A stretch of DNA of 64,000 nt from assembly GCA_903842345.1 (NCBI GenBank), contig CAIMLR010000004.1, positions 248,001-312,000 of the forward strand. The letters are read 5' to 3'. Below are positions 38,008-47,555 of the stretch, piece after piece. The notes beneath the pieces are model-generated. The model saw nothing but the letters and a program-made list of their open reading frames with translations, did no database searches and was not told the origin of the DNA. The stretch's first letter is position 1. Each line of letters begins with the position of its first letter. The position numbers and the translations under genes were made by a program. This stretch comes from an uncultured Myxococcales bacterium. GTDB lineage: Bacteria; Myxococcota_A; UBA9042.

Positions 38008-39318
38008 ATGATTGCGCGAACCGTGTTTTTCGGCGTTTTTGCCTCGGCTCTGCTGCTTTGCCCCGCCTGCGGCGATGACGCGCAGGTCTTTGGCCAGGGC
38101 CAGGTCGACGCGGAAAGCGACCTCGCGATCGCCAGCGACGTCGGCGGCGACGCCACCCCGACCAGTGACGTCGGCCCCGACATCGTCGACGACACGACCG
38201 ACCCCGCGCCCGGCGGCCAATGCCAATCCTGCGAAAGCAAAGCCGATTGCGGCGCGTCGTTTGACTGCATTGCGCTCCTGAACGGCAGCTTCTGCGTGAA
38301 CAAGTGCCAAAGCGCGCTGGATTGTTCCAGCAAGTTCACCTGCGACAAGGCCGACACGAAAGACGCCGGGATGCACTGCCTGCCGCCCAACTACGCGTGC
38401 GCGGGCTGCCTCGTCACCGGTTGCCCGACCGACCAAATCTGCGATCCGATCAGCGGCAAGTGCGGCGTCGGCAAGGCGCCCTGCACGCCGTGCAAGAAAC
38501 CCAGCGACTGCGGACCGGGACTGAAATGCGCCGCGCTCGCGAGCCCCGACTTCACGACGCAAACCCTCTGCATGCCGGATTGCAGCAACAACGCGTACTG
38601 TCCGCAGGGCAGCGTTTGCCAAAAGACGGACGCCGGCAACGTCTGCGGCTTCACCGGGCTCGCATGCTGCTACGGCAGCCAATGCCAGGCGGACCCGGGC
38701 TGCGCGAACTGCGCCGGCAAGTGCATCCTCGGCAGCTGCGTGGAATGCCTCCTGGACAAGGAGTGCCCCGGCGGCCACTGCGACGGGACGAGCCACAAGT
38801 GCGTCAACACCGCAGGCTGCCCGGACGCCAAGCCGGTCAAGCTCGCCGACGGCACGTGCGCCCAGTGTGGCAAGGACAGCGACTGCAAGCCGAGCATGAA
38901 ATGCGACATGACGGCGCACGCGTGCATCGCCGATCCCAACACGTGCAAGGCGTGCAACGCGCCGTACCCGGACTGCGTGCAAGTGAACGGCACGTGGAGC
39001 TGTGTCGAGTGCGCAAGCGATGCGACCTGCGCGGCGAAAAAGGCCGGCACCTGCTCCGGCATCACGTTCTCGTGCAGCGCGTGGGGCGACCCGGGCCCGA
39101 CTACGGGCAACTGCAAACAGGACAGCGACTGCAAGAACTTCGGCCCCACCGCGTATGACCTCGCGTGCGACGCGACGACCAGCGGACTGTGCTACGACAA
39201 GGCGCTGAAATGCGACAACATCGTGGCGTTCTGCAACGGCGCCAAGGGCTGCACCTGCCAGCCTGTCGGCCCCGATGGGCCCGACGTCGTCGTCGGCAAG
39301 TGCACCTGCGGTTTCTGA
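38008..39318 (+). CDS. Cys-rich lipoprotein
   Basis: 436 residues with a lipoprotein-type signal (SALLLCPAC), an Asp-rich linker, and then about 20 Cys-rich units such as CQSCESKADC, CVNKCQSALDC, CPTDQICDPISGKC, CTPCKKPSDCGPGLKC, CPDCSNNAYCPQGSVC, CGKDSDCKPSMKC. The CxxDxxC-PxGxxC alternation is like the two lipoproteins encoded 250 bases away in the opposite direction, so the three are a divergent family cluster. AGGAG five bases before ATG 38008 decides the start over GTG 37996. Function unknown; secreted and disulfide-bonded. Confidence 0.75.
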   Translation: MIARTVFFGVFASALLLCPACGDDAQVFGQGQVDAESDLAIASDVGGDATPTSDVGPDIVDDTTDPAPGGQCQSCESKADCGASFDCIALLNGSFCVNKCQSALDCSSKFTCDKADTKDAGMHCLPPNYACAGCLVTGCPTDQICDPISGKCGVGKAPCTPCKKPSDCGPGLKCAALASPDFTTQTLCMPDCSNNAYCPQGSVCQKTDAGNVCGFTGLACCYGSQCQADPGCANCAGKCILGSCVECLLDKECPGGHCDGTSHKCVNTAGCPDAKPVKLADGTCAQCGKDSDCKPSMKCDMTAHACIADPNTCKACNAPYPDCVQVNGTWSCVECASDATCAAKKAGTCSGITFSCSAWGDPGPTTGNCKQDSDCKNFGPTAYDLACDATTSGLCYDKALKCDNIVAFCNGAKGCTCQPVGPDGPDVVVGKCTCGF

Positions 39319-39401
39319 ACACGACGACTTGGTTCGAATAGCCAATTTCGTCGGTCAGACCGACTGCATCCCGGAGTAGGACCGCTGATCTCCGACTTCG
39401 C

Positions 39402-40523
39402 TCAGCGCGTGTGGCCCAGTGCCGCTGCCAGCGCCGCGACGACCTCGTCCTGCTGCGCGCCCGTCATCCCGTGAAACACCGGCAACGCCAGCGAATCATG
39501 CGCCCACGCTTCTGAGTGCGGCAGCGGTCCGCGCGGCAGCTGCTCCCACGCCGGCTCCATGTGCGCCGCCAGGATGCCGCGCCGCGCGCCAATACCCTGC
39601 TCGTTCAGCGTCTTGAGCACTGCGTCGCGCATGCCGCCCGGAATCCGCACGCACCCGGTCTGCACGTTCCACTGGACGTTGCCCGGCGGCGTGATCGCGC
39701 GAACCTGCGGGAGCGCCGCGCCCAGGCGCGCGATGTAGCCCTGCCAGACGCGCTGGCGGTCAGCGAGAATCGCGTCCAGGCGATCCATCTGCACGCTGCC
39801 GATCGCGCCCTGGATGTCGGTCAGCCGGTAATTCCACGCGGGCTCCGCGAAACCTTCACGCACCGCGTTGCCGTGACGCGCGTCCGCCGCCACCGTCATC
39901 CCGTGGTTGCGCAGGCGCTTCAGGCGTTCGGCGACGTCGGCGTCATCCGTCGTCACCGCGCCGCCCTCGCCCATCGTCAGTACTTTGCGGGGATGGAAAG
40001 AAAAGACTGCCAGATCAGCTGCTTCCGTCACCGGCTTGGCGTCCACGAGCGTGCCGAGGGCGCACGCCGCGTCCTCGATCAGCCGCGCGCCGTGTTCTCG
40101 GCACAACTGCCGCAGCGCCGCCCGGTCGCACGGCACGCCGAGCTGGTGCACCGCCAGCACCGCGCGCGTCCTGGACGTCCACACGGATCGCACGGTTTCC
40201 GGTGTCATGACGGGGAGTTCCGCAGACACATCGGCAAACACCGGCGTCGCGCCGACCATCCACACCGCGTTGGTTGACGCGATAAACGACAGCGACGGCA
40301 CGATCACCTCGTCGCCTGGACCGATGCCCGCCGCGACGAGCGCGAGGTGCAGCCCCGTCGTCGCTGAAGTCACCGCAACGGCATATTTCGCGCCAGCGCG
40401 CGCTGCAACTTTGCGCTCAAATTCGGCCACATGCGGCCCCTGCGCCACCCAGCCGGAGCGCAGCACCGCCAGCACCGCGGCTTCTTCTTCAGGACCAAAA
40501 ACCGGCTGGATAATCGGCAGCAT
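39402..40523 (-). CDS. DegT/DnrJ/EryC1/StrS aminotransferase (first of two)
   Basis: 373 residues, PLP-dependent sugar aminotransferase. PLP Lys is in SFHPRKVLTMGEGG; other family marks are ATTGLHLALVAAGIGPGDEV, VPSLSFIASTN, IEDAACALG and YRLTDIQGAIG. It transfers an amino group to a keto-sugar nucleotide for surface polysaccharide. MLPIIQP at 40523 is the usual start; the longer frame reads intergenic sequence. The second DegT enzyme (45510-46604) is in the same region, so two amino-sugars may be made, or one is a paralogue. Confidence 0.9.
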   Translation of the reverse strand: MLPIIQPVFGPEEEAAVLAVLRSGWVAQGPHVAEFERKVAARAGAKYAVAVTSATTGLHLALVAAGIGPGDEVIVPSLSFIASTNAVWMVGATPVFADVSAELPVMTPETVRSVWTSRTRAVLAVHQLGVPCDRAALRQLCREHGARLIEDAACALGTLVDAKPVTEAADLAVFSFHPRKVLTMGEGGAVTTDDADVAERLKRLRNHGMTVAADARHGNAVREGFAEPAWNYRLTDIQGAIGSVQMDRLDAILADRQRVWQGYIARLGAALPQVRAITPPGNVQWNVQTGCVRIPGGMRDAVLKTLNEQGIGARRGILAAHMEPAWEQLPRGPLPHSEAWAHDSLALPVFHGMTGAQQDEVVAALAAALGHTR

Positions 40524-40864
40524 CGCGACCTCGTGCGGCGGACGCCGCGGACGGATCCGAGAATACGGCGGCAGACGATGGGGGTCGAGGAATTTGGCCG
40601 GTCGCGTCGAGCGCTTCGCCGGGGGAACACCCACCCGTCGTGGGTGGGACTCCTGGGTATTCGGTCGCCGGCGCTTTTTGCCGCGGCGCCGCGAATTTTG
40701 TCACACAACCGCCACCGCAAGCGTCCAGACCGGCGCGCCGATTGCCGCTCGCCTGTGTGCGTGGTAGGCTTCCGCGCCCGGAAGACCCGCCAAATGCCGG
40801 GCCATCCTCGCAAATTCAAGGACTTCTTGACCGAGCCCAGACGCTCGTGTAGCCGGAGACTCTC
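40524..40864. other. Non-coding stretch between divergent aminotransferase and thiolase genes
   Basis: About 340 bases with no gene. It holds the thiolase promoter at 40742-40770. Otherwise nothing recognised. Confidence 0.5.
40742..40770 (+). promoter_or_regulatory. Promoter of the thiolase gene
   Basis: TTGCCG (40742-40747), 17-bp spacer, TAGGCT (40765-40770), 94 bases before ATG 40865. Confidence 0.5.
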
Positions 40865-42049
40865 ATGCGTGAAGTATGGATTGTTGGTGCAGCGCGGACC
40901 CCGATTGGCTCTTTTTCTGGCAGCCTCGCCTCGCAGACGGCCGCCAAGCTCGGCGCGACGGCGATCAAGGCCGCGCTGGAACGCTCCGGCGTGCCGCACG
41001 ATCAGGTCGATGACGTCTACATGGGCTGCGTGCTCCCCGCCGGTCAGGGTCAGGCGCCCGCGCGCCAGGCCGCGATCTTCGCAGGTCTGCCCAACTCCAC
41101 GCCGTGCACGACGGTCAACAAGGTCTGCGGCTCCGGCATCAAGACCGTCATGCTGGCAGCCAGCCAGATCCGCGCGGGCGACGCTGAAGTCGTCATCGCC
41201 GGCGGCATGGAAAGCATGAGCAACGCGCCCTACTACCTCCCCGGCGCGCGCGACGGCTACCGCCTCGGCCACCAGCAGGTCGTCGACGGCCTGATCAAGG
41301 ATGGCCTGTGGGACGTCTACAACGACTTTCACATGGGCAGCGCCGCGGAAATTTGCGCCAAGGACAAGGGCATCACGCGGGAAATGCAGGACGCGTTCGC
41401 GACCGAGTCCTATCGCCGCGCCAATGAAGCGGTCGCGGCCGGCCTGTTTGCCGCCGAGATCGCGCCGGTGACGATTGTTGGCAAGAAGGGCGAGCAGACG
41501 ATTGTCGACACCGACGAAGAGCCGGGACGCGGCAATCCGGCCAAGTTCGCGGGGCTGCGGCCGGCGTTTGACAAGGCGGGGACTGTCACCGCGGCCAATG
41601 CCAGCTCGCTCAACGACGGCGCGGCGGCGTTGGTGCTGATTTCCGGCGAGAAGGGCCGCGCGCTGGGCCTCAAGCCGCTGGCCAAAATCGTCGCGTACGC
41701 CACGCATGCGCAGGCGCCCGAGTGGTTCACGACTGCGCCGATCTTCGCCATCGAAAAGGCGGTCGCCAAGGCCGGTCTGACGGTTGCGGAAATTGACCTG
41801 TTTGAGATCAATGAAGCGTTCTCGGTTGTCTCGGTCGCGTGCGGCCAGGGCCTGAACCTCGATCCGGCCAAGGTCAACGTCCACGGCGGCGCGGTGGCGC
41901 TCGGTCACCCGATCGGCGGCTCCGGCACGCGCATCCTTGTCACGTTGCTCCACAACCTCGCGCGCGCCAACAAGCAATTCGGCGTGGCGTCGCTCTGCAT
42001 CGGCGGCGGCGAGGCCGTGGCGCTCGTCGTCGAACGCGAACTGACCTGA
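40865..42049 (+). CDS. Acetyl-CoA acetyltransferase (thiolase II type)
   Basis: 394 residues. All three catalytic residues sit at the exact positions of the Zoogloea biosynthetic thiolase: Cys88 (NKVCGSGIK), His348 (GGAVALGHPIGGSG) and Cys378 (LCIGGGEA). GGMESMSNAPYYLP is the CoA-binding loop. It condenses two acetyl-CoA to acetoacetyl-CoA or runs the reverse. Which pathway it serves (polyhydroxyalkanoate, isoprenoid/mevalonate or amino-acid degradation) is not shown by neighbours, which are mainly polysaccharide genes. Confidence 0.95.
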   Translation: MREVWIVGAARTPIGSFSGSLASQTAAKLGATAIKAALERSGVPHDQVDDVYMGCVLPAGQGQAPARQAAIFAGLPNSTPCTTVNKVCGSGIKTVMLAASQIRAGDAEVVIAGGMESMSNAPYYLPGARDGYRLGHQQVVDGLIKDGLWDVYNDFHMGSAAEICAKDKGITREMQDAFATESYRRANEAVAAGLFAAEIAPVTIVGKKGEQTIVDTDEEPGRGNPAKFAGLRPAFDKAGTVTAANASSLNDGAAALVLISGEKGRALGLKPLAKIVAYATHAQAPEWFTTAPIFAIEKAVAKAGLTVAEIDLFEINEAFSVVSVACGQGLNLDPAKVNVHGGAVALGHPIGGSGTRILVTLLHNLARANKQFGVASLCIGGGEAVALVVERELT

Positions 42050-42126
42050 GCCTTTGGCCCAAAGCCGTGCTGACGGCAACGAAGTAGCGCGTCCGGTCAG
42101 CGGCACGGCGAACAAGGTGGTTTCCA

Positions 42127-43056
42127 ATGCGAGTTTTGGTGTTGGGCGGGCATGGTTTTGCCGGACGCAGTGTGGTCACCGCGCTGCTGGACGCGGAGCA
42201 TGAGGTCAGCGTCGCGTCGCGTCGCGATGGCCTTGATCTGACGTCGCTCGACCAGACGCTCGCGTGGTTCACGGCGCAGAAGCCGGACGTTGTGGTGAAC
42301 TGCGCCGCGCTGGTCGGCAGCCTCAACTTTGTGACAGAGCGCGCGGCGGAGGTCGTCGATACCAACCTCCGGATGCTGACCAACATCTACCGCGCGCTGG
42401 CGGAACGGCTGCCGCATGCCGTGTTGATCCAGCCAGTTGCAAACTGCGCGTTTCCGGGTGAGCTGACGCTGTACCGCGAGCAGGATCTGTGGTCGGGGCC
42501 GATTCACCGCTCCGTGCTCTCGTATGGTGCGACGCGGCGGATGATGACGGTCCTGGCGGAGTGCTACGCGATGCAGCACGCCATCCGCACCATCACGCTG
42601 TTCACGCCGAACATGTACGGTCCGTTTGACTCGCCCGATCCCAACAAAGCCCACGCGCTCAACGCCCTGTGCGCACGCGTGGTCAAGGCGGACATCGCGC
42701 ACGCGGACATTACCGCGTGGGGGACGGGCGCGCCGGTGCGCGAGTGGCTGTATGCGGGGGATTTTGCCCGGGTTATCACGGCCGTGTTGGACGAGTTGAC
42801 CGATCCGCGCTGGGACACGCCGTTCAACATTGGCCAGAAGGACGGGATGTCGATCGCCGCGCTGTTGGACCTCGTCATCGCGTCAGCGGCGTACCAAGGG
42901 GCGGTCCATTGGGATCGCGACAAGCCCGACGGCGCGCCGCGCAAGGTCATGGACGACGCGCTGTTTCGCCAGCTGCTGCCCAATTTCGCGTTCACGCCGC
43001 TGGCTGAAGGCATTGAAGAGACGGTCGCGTGGTACCGCTCGATCTATCCGTACTGA
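42127..43056 (+). CDS. GDP-L-fucose-synthase-like SDR with altered catalytic residues
   Basis: 309 residues of the extended SDR fold. GGHGFAGRS is the dinucleotide loop; AQKPDVVVNCAALVGS, WGTGAPVREWLYAGDFA and FNIGQKDGMSI match GDP-fucose synthase/4-keto-6-deoxymannose reductases. In place of the SSCIYP Ser it has VANCAFP, and in place of YxxxK it has SYGATRR (Tyr133, Arg137). So at least the Lys and probably the Ser of the catalytic triad are lost or changed. Directly upstream of gmd, whose product is the normal fucose-synthase substrate, with a gap of 21 bases. It may be a reductase with unusual chemistry or a non-catalytic relative. Confidence 0.8.
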   Translation: MRVLVLGGHGFAGRSVVTALLDAEHEVSVASRRDGLDLTSLDQTLAWFTAQKPDVVVNCAALVGSLNFVTERAAEVVDTNLRMLTNIYRALAERLPHAVLIQPVANCAFPGELTLYREQDLWSGPIHRSVLSYGATRRMMTVLAECYAMQHAIRTITLFTPNMYGPFDSPDPNKAHALNALCARVVKADIAHADITAWGTGAPVREWLYAGDFARVITAVLDELTDPRWDTPFNIGQKDGMSIAALLDLVIASAAYQGAVHWDRDKPDGAPRKVMDDALFRQLLPNFAFTPLAEGIEETVAWYRSIYPY

Positions 43057-43077
43057 AATGGCCCACAAGGAGTTGCG

Positions 43078-44055
43078 ATGACCAAGCGCGCATTGATCAC
43101 CGGCATCGCCGGCCAGGACGGGTCCTATCTGGCGGAGCTGCTGCTGGAGAAGGGCTATCAAGTCCACGGCATCATTCCGCGGCGTTCCACGCCTGAGACG
43201 CAAACGATGCGCATTGAGCACATCGGCGCGCAGCTGAACCTGGAATATGGCGACGTGCTGGATCTGGCGAGCATCTACCGCGTGATGAAGGCGGTGCAGC
43301 CCCACGAAGTGTACCACTTGGCGGCGCAGTCCCACGTCCAGGTGTCCTTCTACGAGCCGATGCACACGACGAGCGTAGTCGGGCTGGGCACGCTGAACAT
43401 GCTGGAGGCGACGAGCGAGTTTGTGCCCCACGCCAAGTTTTATCACGCCGCGTCGTCTGAAATGTTTGGCAATACGCCAGACTATCCGATCGACGAGAAT
43501 TCGCGCATGGTGCCGGTTTCGCCCTACGCCGCCGCCAAGCTGAACGCGTATCACATGACGCAGATCTACCGCGTGTCCAAGAAGATGTTCGCGGTCAACG
43601 GGATCTTGTTCAACCACGAATCGCCGCGGCGCGGGCTGAACTTCGTGACGGCCAAGGTCGTGCGCGGCGCGCTGTCGATCAAGCACGGCGAGGCGACGAC
43701 GCTGGAGCTGGGCAATCTGGACGCAAGCCGCGACTGGGGCCATGCGCGCGACTATGTGGAAGCGATGTGGCTGATGCTCCAGCACCATGAACCGGACGAC
43801 TACGTCGTGGCGACTGGCCGCGAAGTGACCGTGCGGGAGATGGTGCGCTACGTGTTTGAGAAGGTCGGGCTGGGCGATTACGAGCCATACGTGCGGCTGA
43901 ATCCGCGCTACGTGCGGCCGTACGAGCTGGTGCACCTCCAGGGCCACGCGTACAAGGCAGAGCGCATCCTTGGCTGGAAGCCGAAGTACACGTTTGAGGG
44001 GATGATGGACGAGATGATCGTCGAAATTGAGGCGCGGTTTTGGCCCAAGGGCTGA
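43078..44055 (+). CDS. gmd: GDP-mannose 4,6-dehydratase
   Basis: 325 residues. ITGIAGQDGSYLAELLL is the signature N-terminus; RIEHIGAQLNLEYGDVLD, HAASSEMFG (Ser/Thr-Glu of the dehydratase site), SPYAAAKLNAYH (Tyr/Lys) and ESPRRGLNFVT are all Gmd hallmarks. It turns GDP-D-mannose into GDP-4-keto-6-deoxy-D-mannose, the branch point to GDP-fucose, rhamnose or perosamine. AAGGAG before ATG 43078 fixes the start. It forms an operon with the upstream fucose-synthase-like gene. Confidence 0.96.
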   Translation: MTKRALITGIAGQDGSYLAELLLEKGYQVHGIIPRRSTPETQTMRIEHIGAQLNLEYGDVLDLASIYRVMKAVQPHEVYHLAAQSHVQVSFYEPMHTTSVVGLGTLNMLEATSEFVPHAKFYHAASSEMFGNTPDYPIDENSRMVPVSPYAAAKLNAYHMTQIYRVSKKMFAVNGILFNHESPRRGLNFVTAKVVRGALSIKHGEATTLELGNLDASRDWGHARDYVEAMWLMLQHHEPDDYVVATGREVTVREMVRYVFEKVGLGDYEPYVRLNPRYVRPYELVHLQGHAYKAERILGWKPKYTFEGMMDEMIVEIEARFWPKG

Positions 44056-44059
44056 ACGG

Positions 44060-45496
44060 CTAGGCCGGCGTGGGACCGCGCAGCATGTCCCGGAACGAAA
44101 TGTACACAAACGGCAGGTAGCACGCGCAGGCCAGCGGAATCCGCACCGGCCATGGCACGTTCACGGCGTGCAGCGCCAGCGTGACGGCGCCCGCGCAGAC
44201 CGCGCCCACGAACGGCCAGCGCCACACGCCGAGCTGCAACGAGCCCACGGCCTTGCGATACGCGGGCAGCGACACGAGCCAGCCGGAGAGGTCGACGAAC
44301 GCGATCGCGATGGCGCCGCCCAAGGCCCCATAGCGCGGCACGAGCAGCAGGCCGCCGCCAACGGAGACGATAGTCGAGACGATGACGACTGCGAGCATCA
44401 CGCGGTCACGGCCGTAGGAGATGAGGCAGTTCGTGTAGCCGCAAATCGCGTAGTTGAACAGCACCGCGGGCGCCATGATGCGCAGGAGCGGAATGGCCTC
44501 CGCGTACTTGGCGCCGTAGATGACGCCGATGATCGCGTCCGGCTCGGTCAGCATCATCGCCGCGACAAGCATGCCCGGCACGATGTGGACGCGGGCAAAA
44601 AGCTGGGCCTCGCGCGCCGCCTGATCCGGCGCCCCCACGACCGTGCGCGCGAGCCGCGGGAAAAAGGCGCCCGCGAGGATGGTCGGAATGGTCGACGCCA
44701 GTTCCACAAGGCGGTAGGACGAGAGGTAGACGCCCAGCTCCCGCTCACCCATAAAACCGCGGACAATCAGGCTATTGGCGTAGTGCAGAACCACGACAAG
44801 CGCCGCCATGATGCCGAGCGGGAGGGACGCCCGGAGCGCACCGGTCACCTGCAGCCAGGTCGGCCACTCGAGGTGGACGCGCAGGTGCCGGACGATGACC
44901 CAGTAGCTGCCGCCGATCGACGCCGCACCGGAGAGGAACGCGAGGATCGGGACGTGGTAGAGATCCGCGGGGCCATGGACCCACGTGAGCAGACCGATTG
45001 TGGAGAGCAGGCTGACGACGACGCCGAAGCCTGCGGTGATGCGCGCGAGCTCGAGGCCGTTGAGCACCCAATCCGCCGACAGGGCCTGCAGCAAGAGGTT
45101 CATCGCGGACAGCATCACGACCATGCGTTCCTGGGGATCCGGCAGCGAGGTGAACGCGAACACGGTGGCGCCGAGGAAGCCGACGAGCGACAGAAGGAAC
45201 TGGGTGCCGTTGACGATGATGAGAAGGCGACCGGCCGCCGCGCGGTCCTGGGCGATGGCGCGGACGCCCCAGGCGGTGAGGCCAGGCGACAGGAGAATGG
45301 ACGCGTAGGCGGTGACGGAGAGGCCAAACCCGATTTGGCCGTAAAGTTCCGGGCCGAGGTGGCGTGCGGCCCAGCCGAGCGTGGCCAAGCCGAGGATGCG
45401 GTTGAGAATCGCCGCGCCGCCGAGCGAGAGCAGGTTGCCGGCAAAGGGCGAACGGCGGATGCGGCCAAGCAGCGACTGCGGCGCGGGTTCAGTCAC
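44060..45496 (-). CDS. Wzx-like polysaccharide flippase (MATE/MurJ superfamily)
   Basis: About 478 residues with roughly 14 membrane helices. The N-terminus (GNLLSLGGAAILNRILGLATLGWAARHLGP) and later ELGVYLSSYRLVELAS plus TILAGAFFPRLAR fit oligosaccharide flippases. It moves undecaprenyl-linked repeat units across the inner membrane. GTG 45496 is chosen: it begins the protein right after the aminotransferase stop, with a 13-base gap. That makes aminotransferase and flippase an operon. No Wzy polymerase or ligase is recognised nearby, unless the multi-span protein at 50805-52274 is one. Confidence 0.87.
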   Translation of the reverse strand: MTEPAPQSLLGRIRRSPFAGNLLSLGGAAILNRILGLATLGWAARHLGPELYGQIGFGLSVTAYASILLSPGLTAWGVRAIAQDRAAAGRLLIIVNGTQFLLSLVGFLGATVFAFTSLPDPQERMVVMLSAMNLLLQALSADWVLNGLELARITAGFGVVVSLLSTIGLLTWVHGPADLYHVPILAFLSGAASIGGSYWVIVRHLRVHLEWPTWLQVTGALRASLPLGIMAALVVVLHYANSLIVRGFMGERELGVYLSSYRLVELASTIPTILAGAFFPRLARTVVGAPDQAAREAQLFARVHIVPGMLVAAMMLTEPDAIIGVIYGAKYAEAIPLLRIMAPAVLFNYAICGYTNCLISYGRDRVMLAVVIVSTIVSVGGGLLLVPRYGALGGAIAIAFVDLSGWLVSLPAYRKAVGSLQLGVWRWPFVGAVCAGAVTLALHAVNVPWPVRIPLACACYLPFVYISFRDMLRGPTPA

Positions 45497-45509
45497 GTCG
45501 GCGCCCCAT

Positions 45510-46604
45510 CTACCACCCCGCGCGGACGGCGGCGATGATGCGCGCGATGTCGTCAGCGGTGAGCCCTTCGTGGACTGGCAGGTTGATCTGCGATGCGTCG
45601 AATTCCGCCGTGTGCGGCAGGTCAGACAGCCCGCCAAAGACGGCATTGGTGTCAATGCGCAAGTGGCACACGGAGGCCGGGACGCCGCGGGCTTTGAGCG
45701 CGCGGACAAAATCGAGGCGCCGCTCGACGCGCATCCCGTACAGCCACCACGAGCTCACGCGATCGTGCGGCCGCGCGTGCAGGCGTACGCCGGGGACGTC
45801 CGCGAGCGCCGCATCAAACGTCGCCGCAATCGCGCGACGGCGGGCCAGGCGATCGGGCAAGTCCGCAAGGTTGGCCAGCCCGAGCGCGGCGCAATAGTCG
45901 TTCAGGTGATACTTGTAGCCAATGTCATGGAGGTTGTACTCGCGTTCACCGAGCTCGCTCATCGGGCTGGCCGCGCGGTCGATGCCAAACCAGCGGCGCC
46001 GGAACACTTCGCGCGCGTCCGTGGCGTCCGTGCAGCAGACCGCGCCGCCGTCGCCGGTGGTCAGGTGCTTGATGGCCTGGAAGGAAAAAGCCGTAAAGCG
46101 GGAAATCGCGCCGACCGGCTTGCCGCGATAGAACGCGCCGATCGCGTGCGCGGCATCTTCACAGACCGCGATCCCGTGGACCGCAGCGATCGCGCCGATC
46201 TCGTCCATATCACACGGCAGCCCGGCCCAGTGAACCGGCAGGACGGCCTTGGAGCGCGGCGTGATGGCGGCGGCAAAACCGGCCGGGGAAAGGTTGCCCG
46301 TCGTCGGGTCAATGTCGGCAAAAACCGGCTTGGCGCCGCACATGAGGATCGCCAGCCCCGTCGCGATGAACGTCTGGGCGGGCAGGATGACCTCATCGCC
46401 CGGGCCGACGCCCGCAACAACGAGCGCCAAGTGCAGCGCCGTCGTCCCGCTGTTGACCGCCGCCGGATGGGCGAGCCCGAGCTGCTCCGTCAGGGCGGCC
46501 TCAAAAGCCTTCACGCGCACGCCTTCACTCAGCCGCGTCGACTCCAGCGTCTCGCGGACGGCCGCCAGCGCGTCAGGGGCCACATGTGTGTGAAAAAACT
46601 CCAT
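45510..46604 (-). CDS. DegT/DnrJ/EryC1/StrS aminotransferase (second, perosamine-synthetase-like)
   Basis: 364 residues. PLP Lys in SFQAIKHLTTGDGG; AAVNSGTTALHLALVVAGVGP, LPAQTFIATGLAI, CEDAAHAIG and YHLNDYCAALGLANL complete the family core. In a cluster with gmd, the natural substrate is GDP-4-keto-6-deoxymannose, and the product GDP-perosamine. The start MEFFHTH at 46604 is typical though without a clear ribosome site. It lies directly upstream of the flippase and downstream of GT2. Confidence 0.87.
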   Translation of the reverse strand: MEFFHTHVAPDALAAVRETLESTRLSEGVRVKAFEAALTEQLGLAHPAAVNSGTTALHLALVVAGVGPGDEVILPAQTFIATGLAILMCGAKPVFADIDPTTGNLSPAGFAAAITPRSKAVLPVHWAGLPCDMDEIGAIAAVHGIAVCEDAAHAIGAFYRGKPVGAISRFTAFSFQAIKHLTTGDGGAVCCTDATDAREVFRRRWFGIDRAASPMSELGEREYNLHDIGYKYHLNDYCAALGLANLADLPDRLARRRAIAATFDAALADVPGVRLHARPHDRVSSWWLYGMRVERRLDFVRALKARGVPASVCHLRIDTNAVFGGLSDLPHTAEFDASQINLPVHEGLTADDIARIIAAVRAGW

Positions 46605-46706
46605 CTCATCGACCCGTTGCGCTGTTTGGGTGCGCGAAAGAGCCCGGCGGTGTGCCAAGGCGTCGTTTGGTTGCCGCGACCGCGGCGCGGGTTCACGCCG
46701 CCCGGT

Positions 46707-47555
46707 TTATAGGCCCAGCCGCGAGCGAATCGCCCGGACCTTGCGCAGCGGGTGAAAGCCGTACTTGTGCGCGACCTTGCCCACTTCGTGCTGGAGCGTC
46801 GGCACGCCCAGGAGGCTGCTGCGGCGGTGCCACAGGGTCCACGCCACGTCGCGCGGCTCCCCGTACTCCAGGTTGATCCGCAGCACGTCGCGGGACAGCT
46901 TCCAATTCTTGGTAATCACGCCATTTTCACCCGTGATCACGTAGTCCACGAGGATATCCGGCACAATCGCCATCTTGGCGCCCTTGCTGATCGCCCGCAC
47001 CCAGAACTCCGTGTCGCCGCACGTCATGTCCAGCCGCAGCGGCCCCAGACGCGTCACCAGCGATTTCCGCATGAACGTCGCCACGCTGTTCATCCCGTGC
47101 TGTTGCCGCAGCACGTTGCGCTTTGAAAGTTGCGCCAGATCCAGCACGTGGGTCACTGCCTCTTTTTCGCGGTGCCCGTGCTCGTCTTCCCGCCACAGCT
47201 GCGCCTGGCCCCAGAGCACGTCCACATCGGGGTGTTCGTCCAGGTATTTCAGGGCGATCGCACACGCGCCGTGCCGCAGGGAATCGTCGTCGGGCAGCCA
47301 CTTCACGATGTCGCCCCGGGCGAGCGCGAAGGCCTTGTTCCAGGCGTCGTACTCGCCGCGATCGCGCTCGGAGAGCCACCGCACGCGCGTCCCGTAGCTC
47401 TGCAACAACGCAACCGTGCCGTCCTTGGAGCCGCCATCCACCACCACGATCTCGCGGTTGGGCTCGTCCTCGGCCAGCAGATGGTCGAGGTTCTCCTTGA
47501 GCCGCGCCGCGCGGTTGAACGTCACGATGCAAACGGAAATTCGAGGCTGATCCAT
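46707..47555 (-). CDS. Family 2 glycosyltransferase
   Basis: 282 residues. A GT-A fold: ISVCIVTFNRAARL at the start, EIVVVDGGSKDGTVALL (nucleotide-binding), and LPDDDSL (the DxD-type metal site). The acceptor part carries CGDTEFWVRAISKG. GT2 enzymes move an activated sugar onto the growing repeat unit in the cytosol; donor and acceptor cannot be named. ATG 47555 starts the IS-V-C-I-V-T-F motif and has GGAAGTG upstream. Confidence 0.92.
   Translation of the reverse strand: MDQPRISVCIVTFNRAARLKENLDHLLAEDEPNREIVVVDGGSKDGTVALLQSYGTRVRWLSERDRGEYDAWNKAFALARGDIVKWLPDDDSLRHGACAIALKYLDEHPDVDVLWGQAQLWREDEHGHREKEAVTHVLDLAQLSKRNVLRQQHGMNSVATFMRKSLVTRLGPLRLDMTCGDTEFWVRAISKGAKMAIVPDILVDYVITGENGVITKNWKLSRDVLRINLEYGEPRDVAWTLWHRRSSLLGVPTLQHEVGKVAHKYGFHPLRKVRAIRSRLGL

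Noticed and set aside
44027-45538. 503-residue plus-strand frame opposite the flippase
   Set aside because: Arg/Asp/Ala-rich antisense shadow of a membrane protein.
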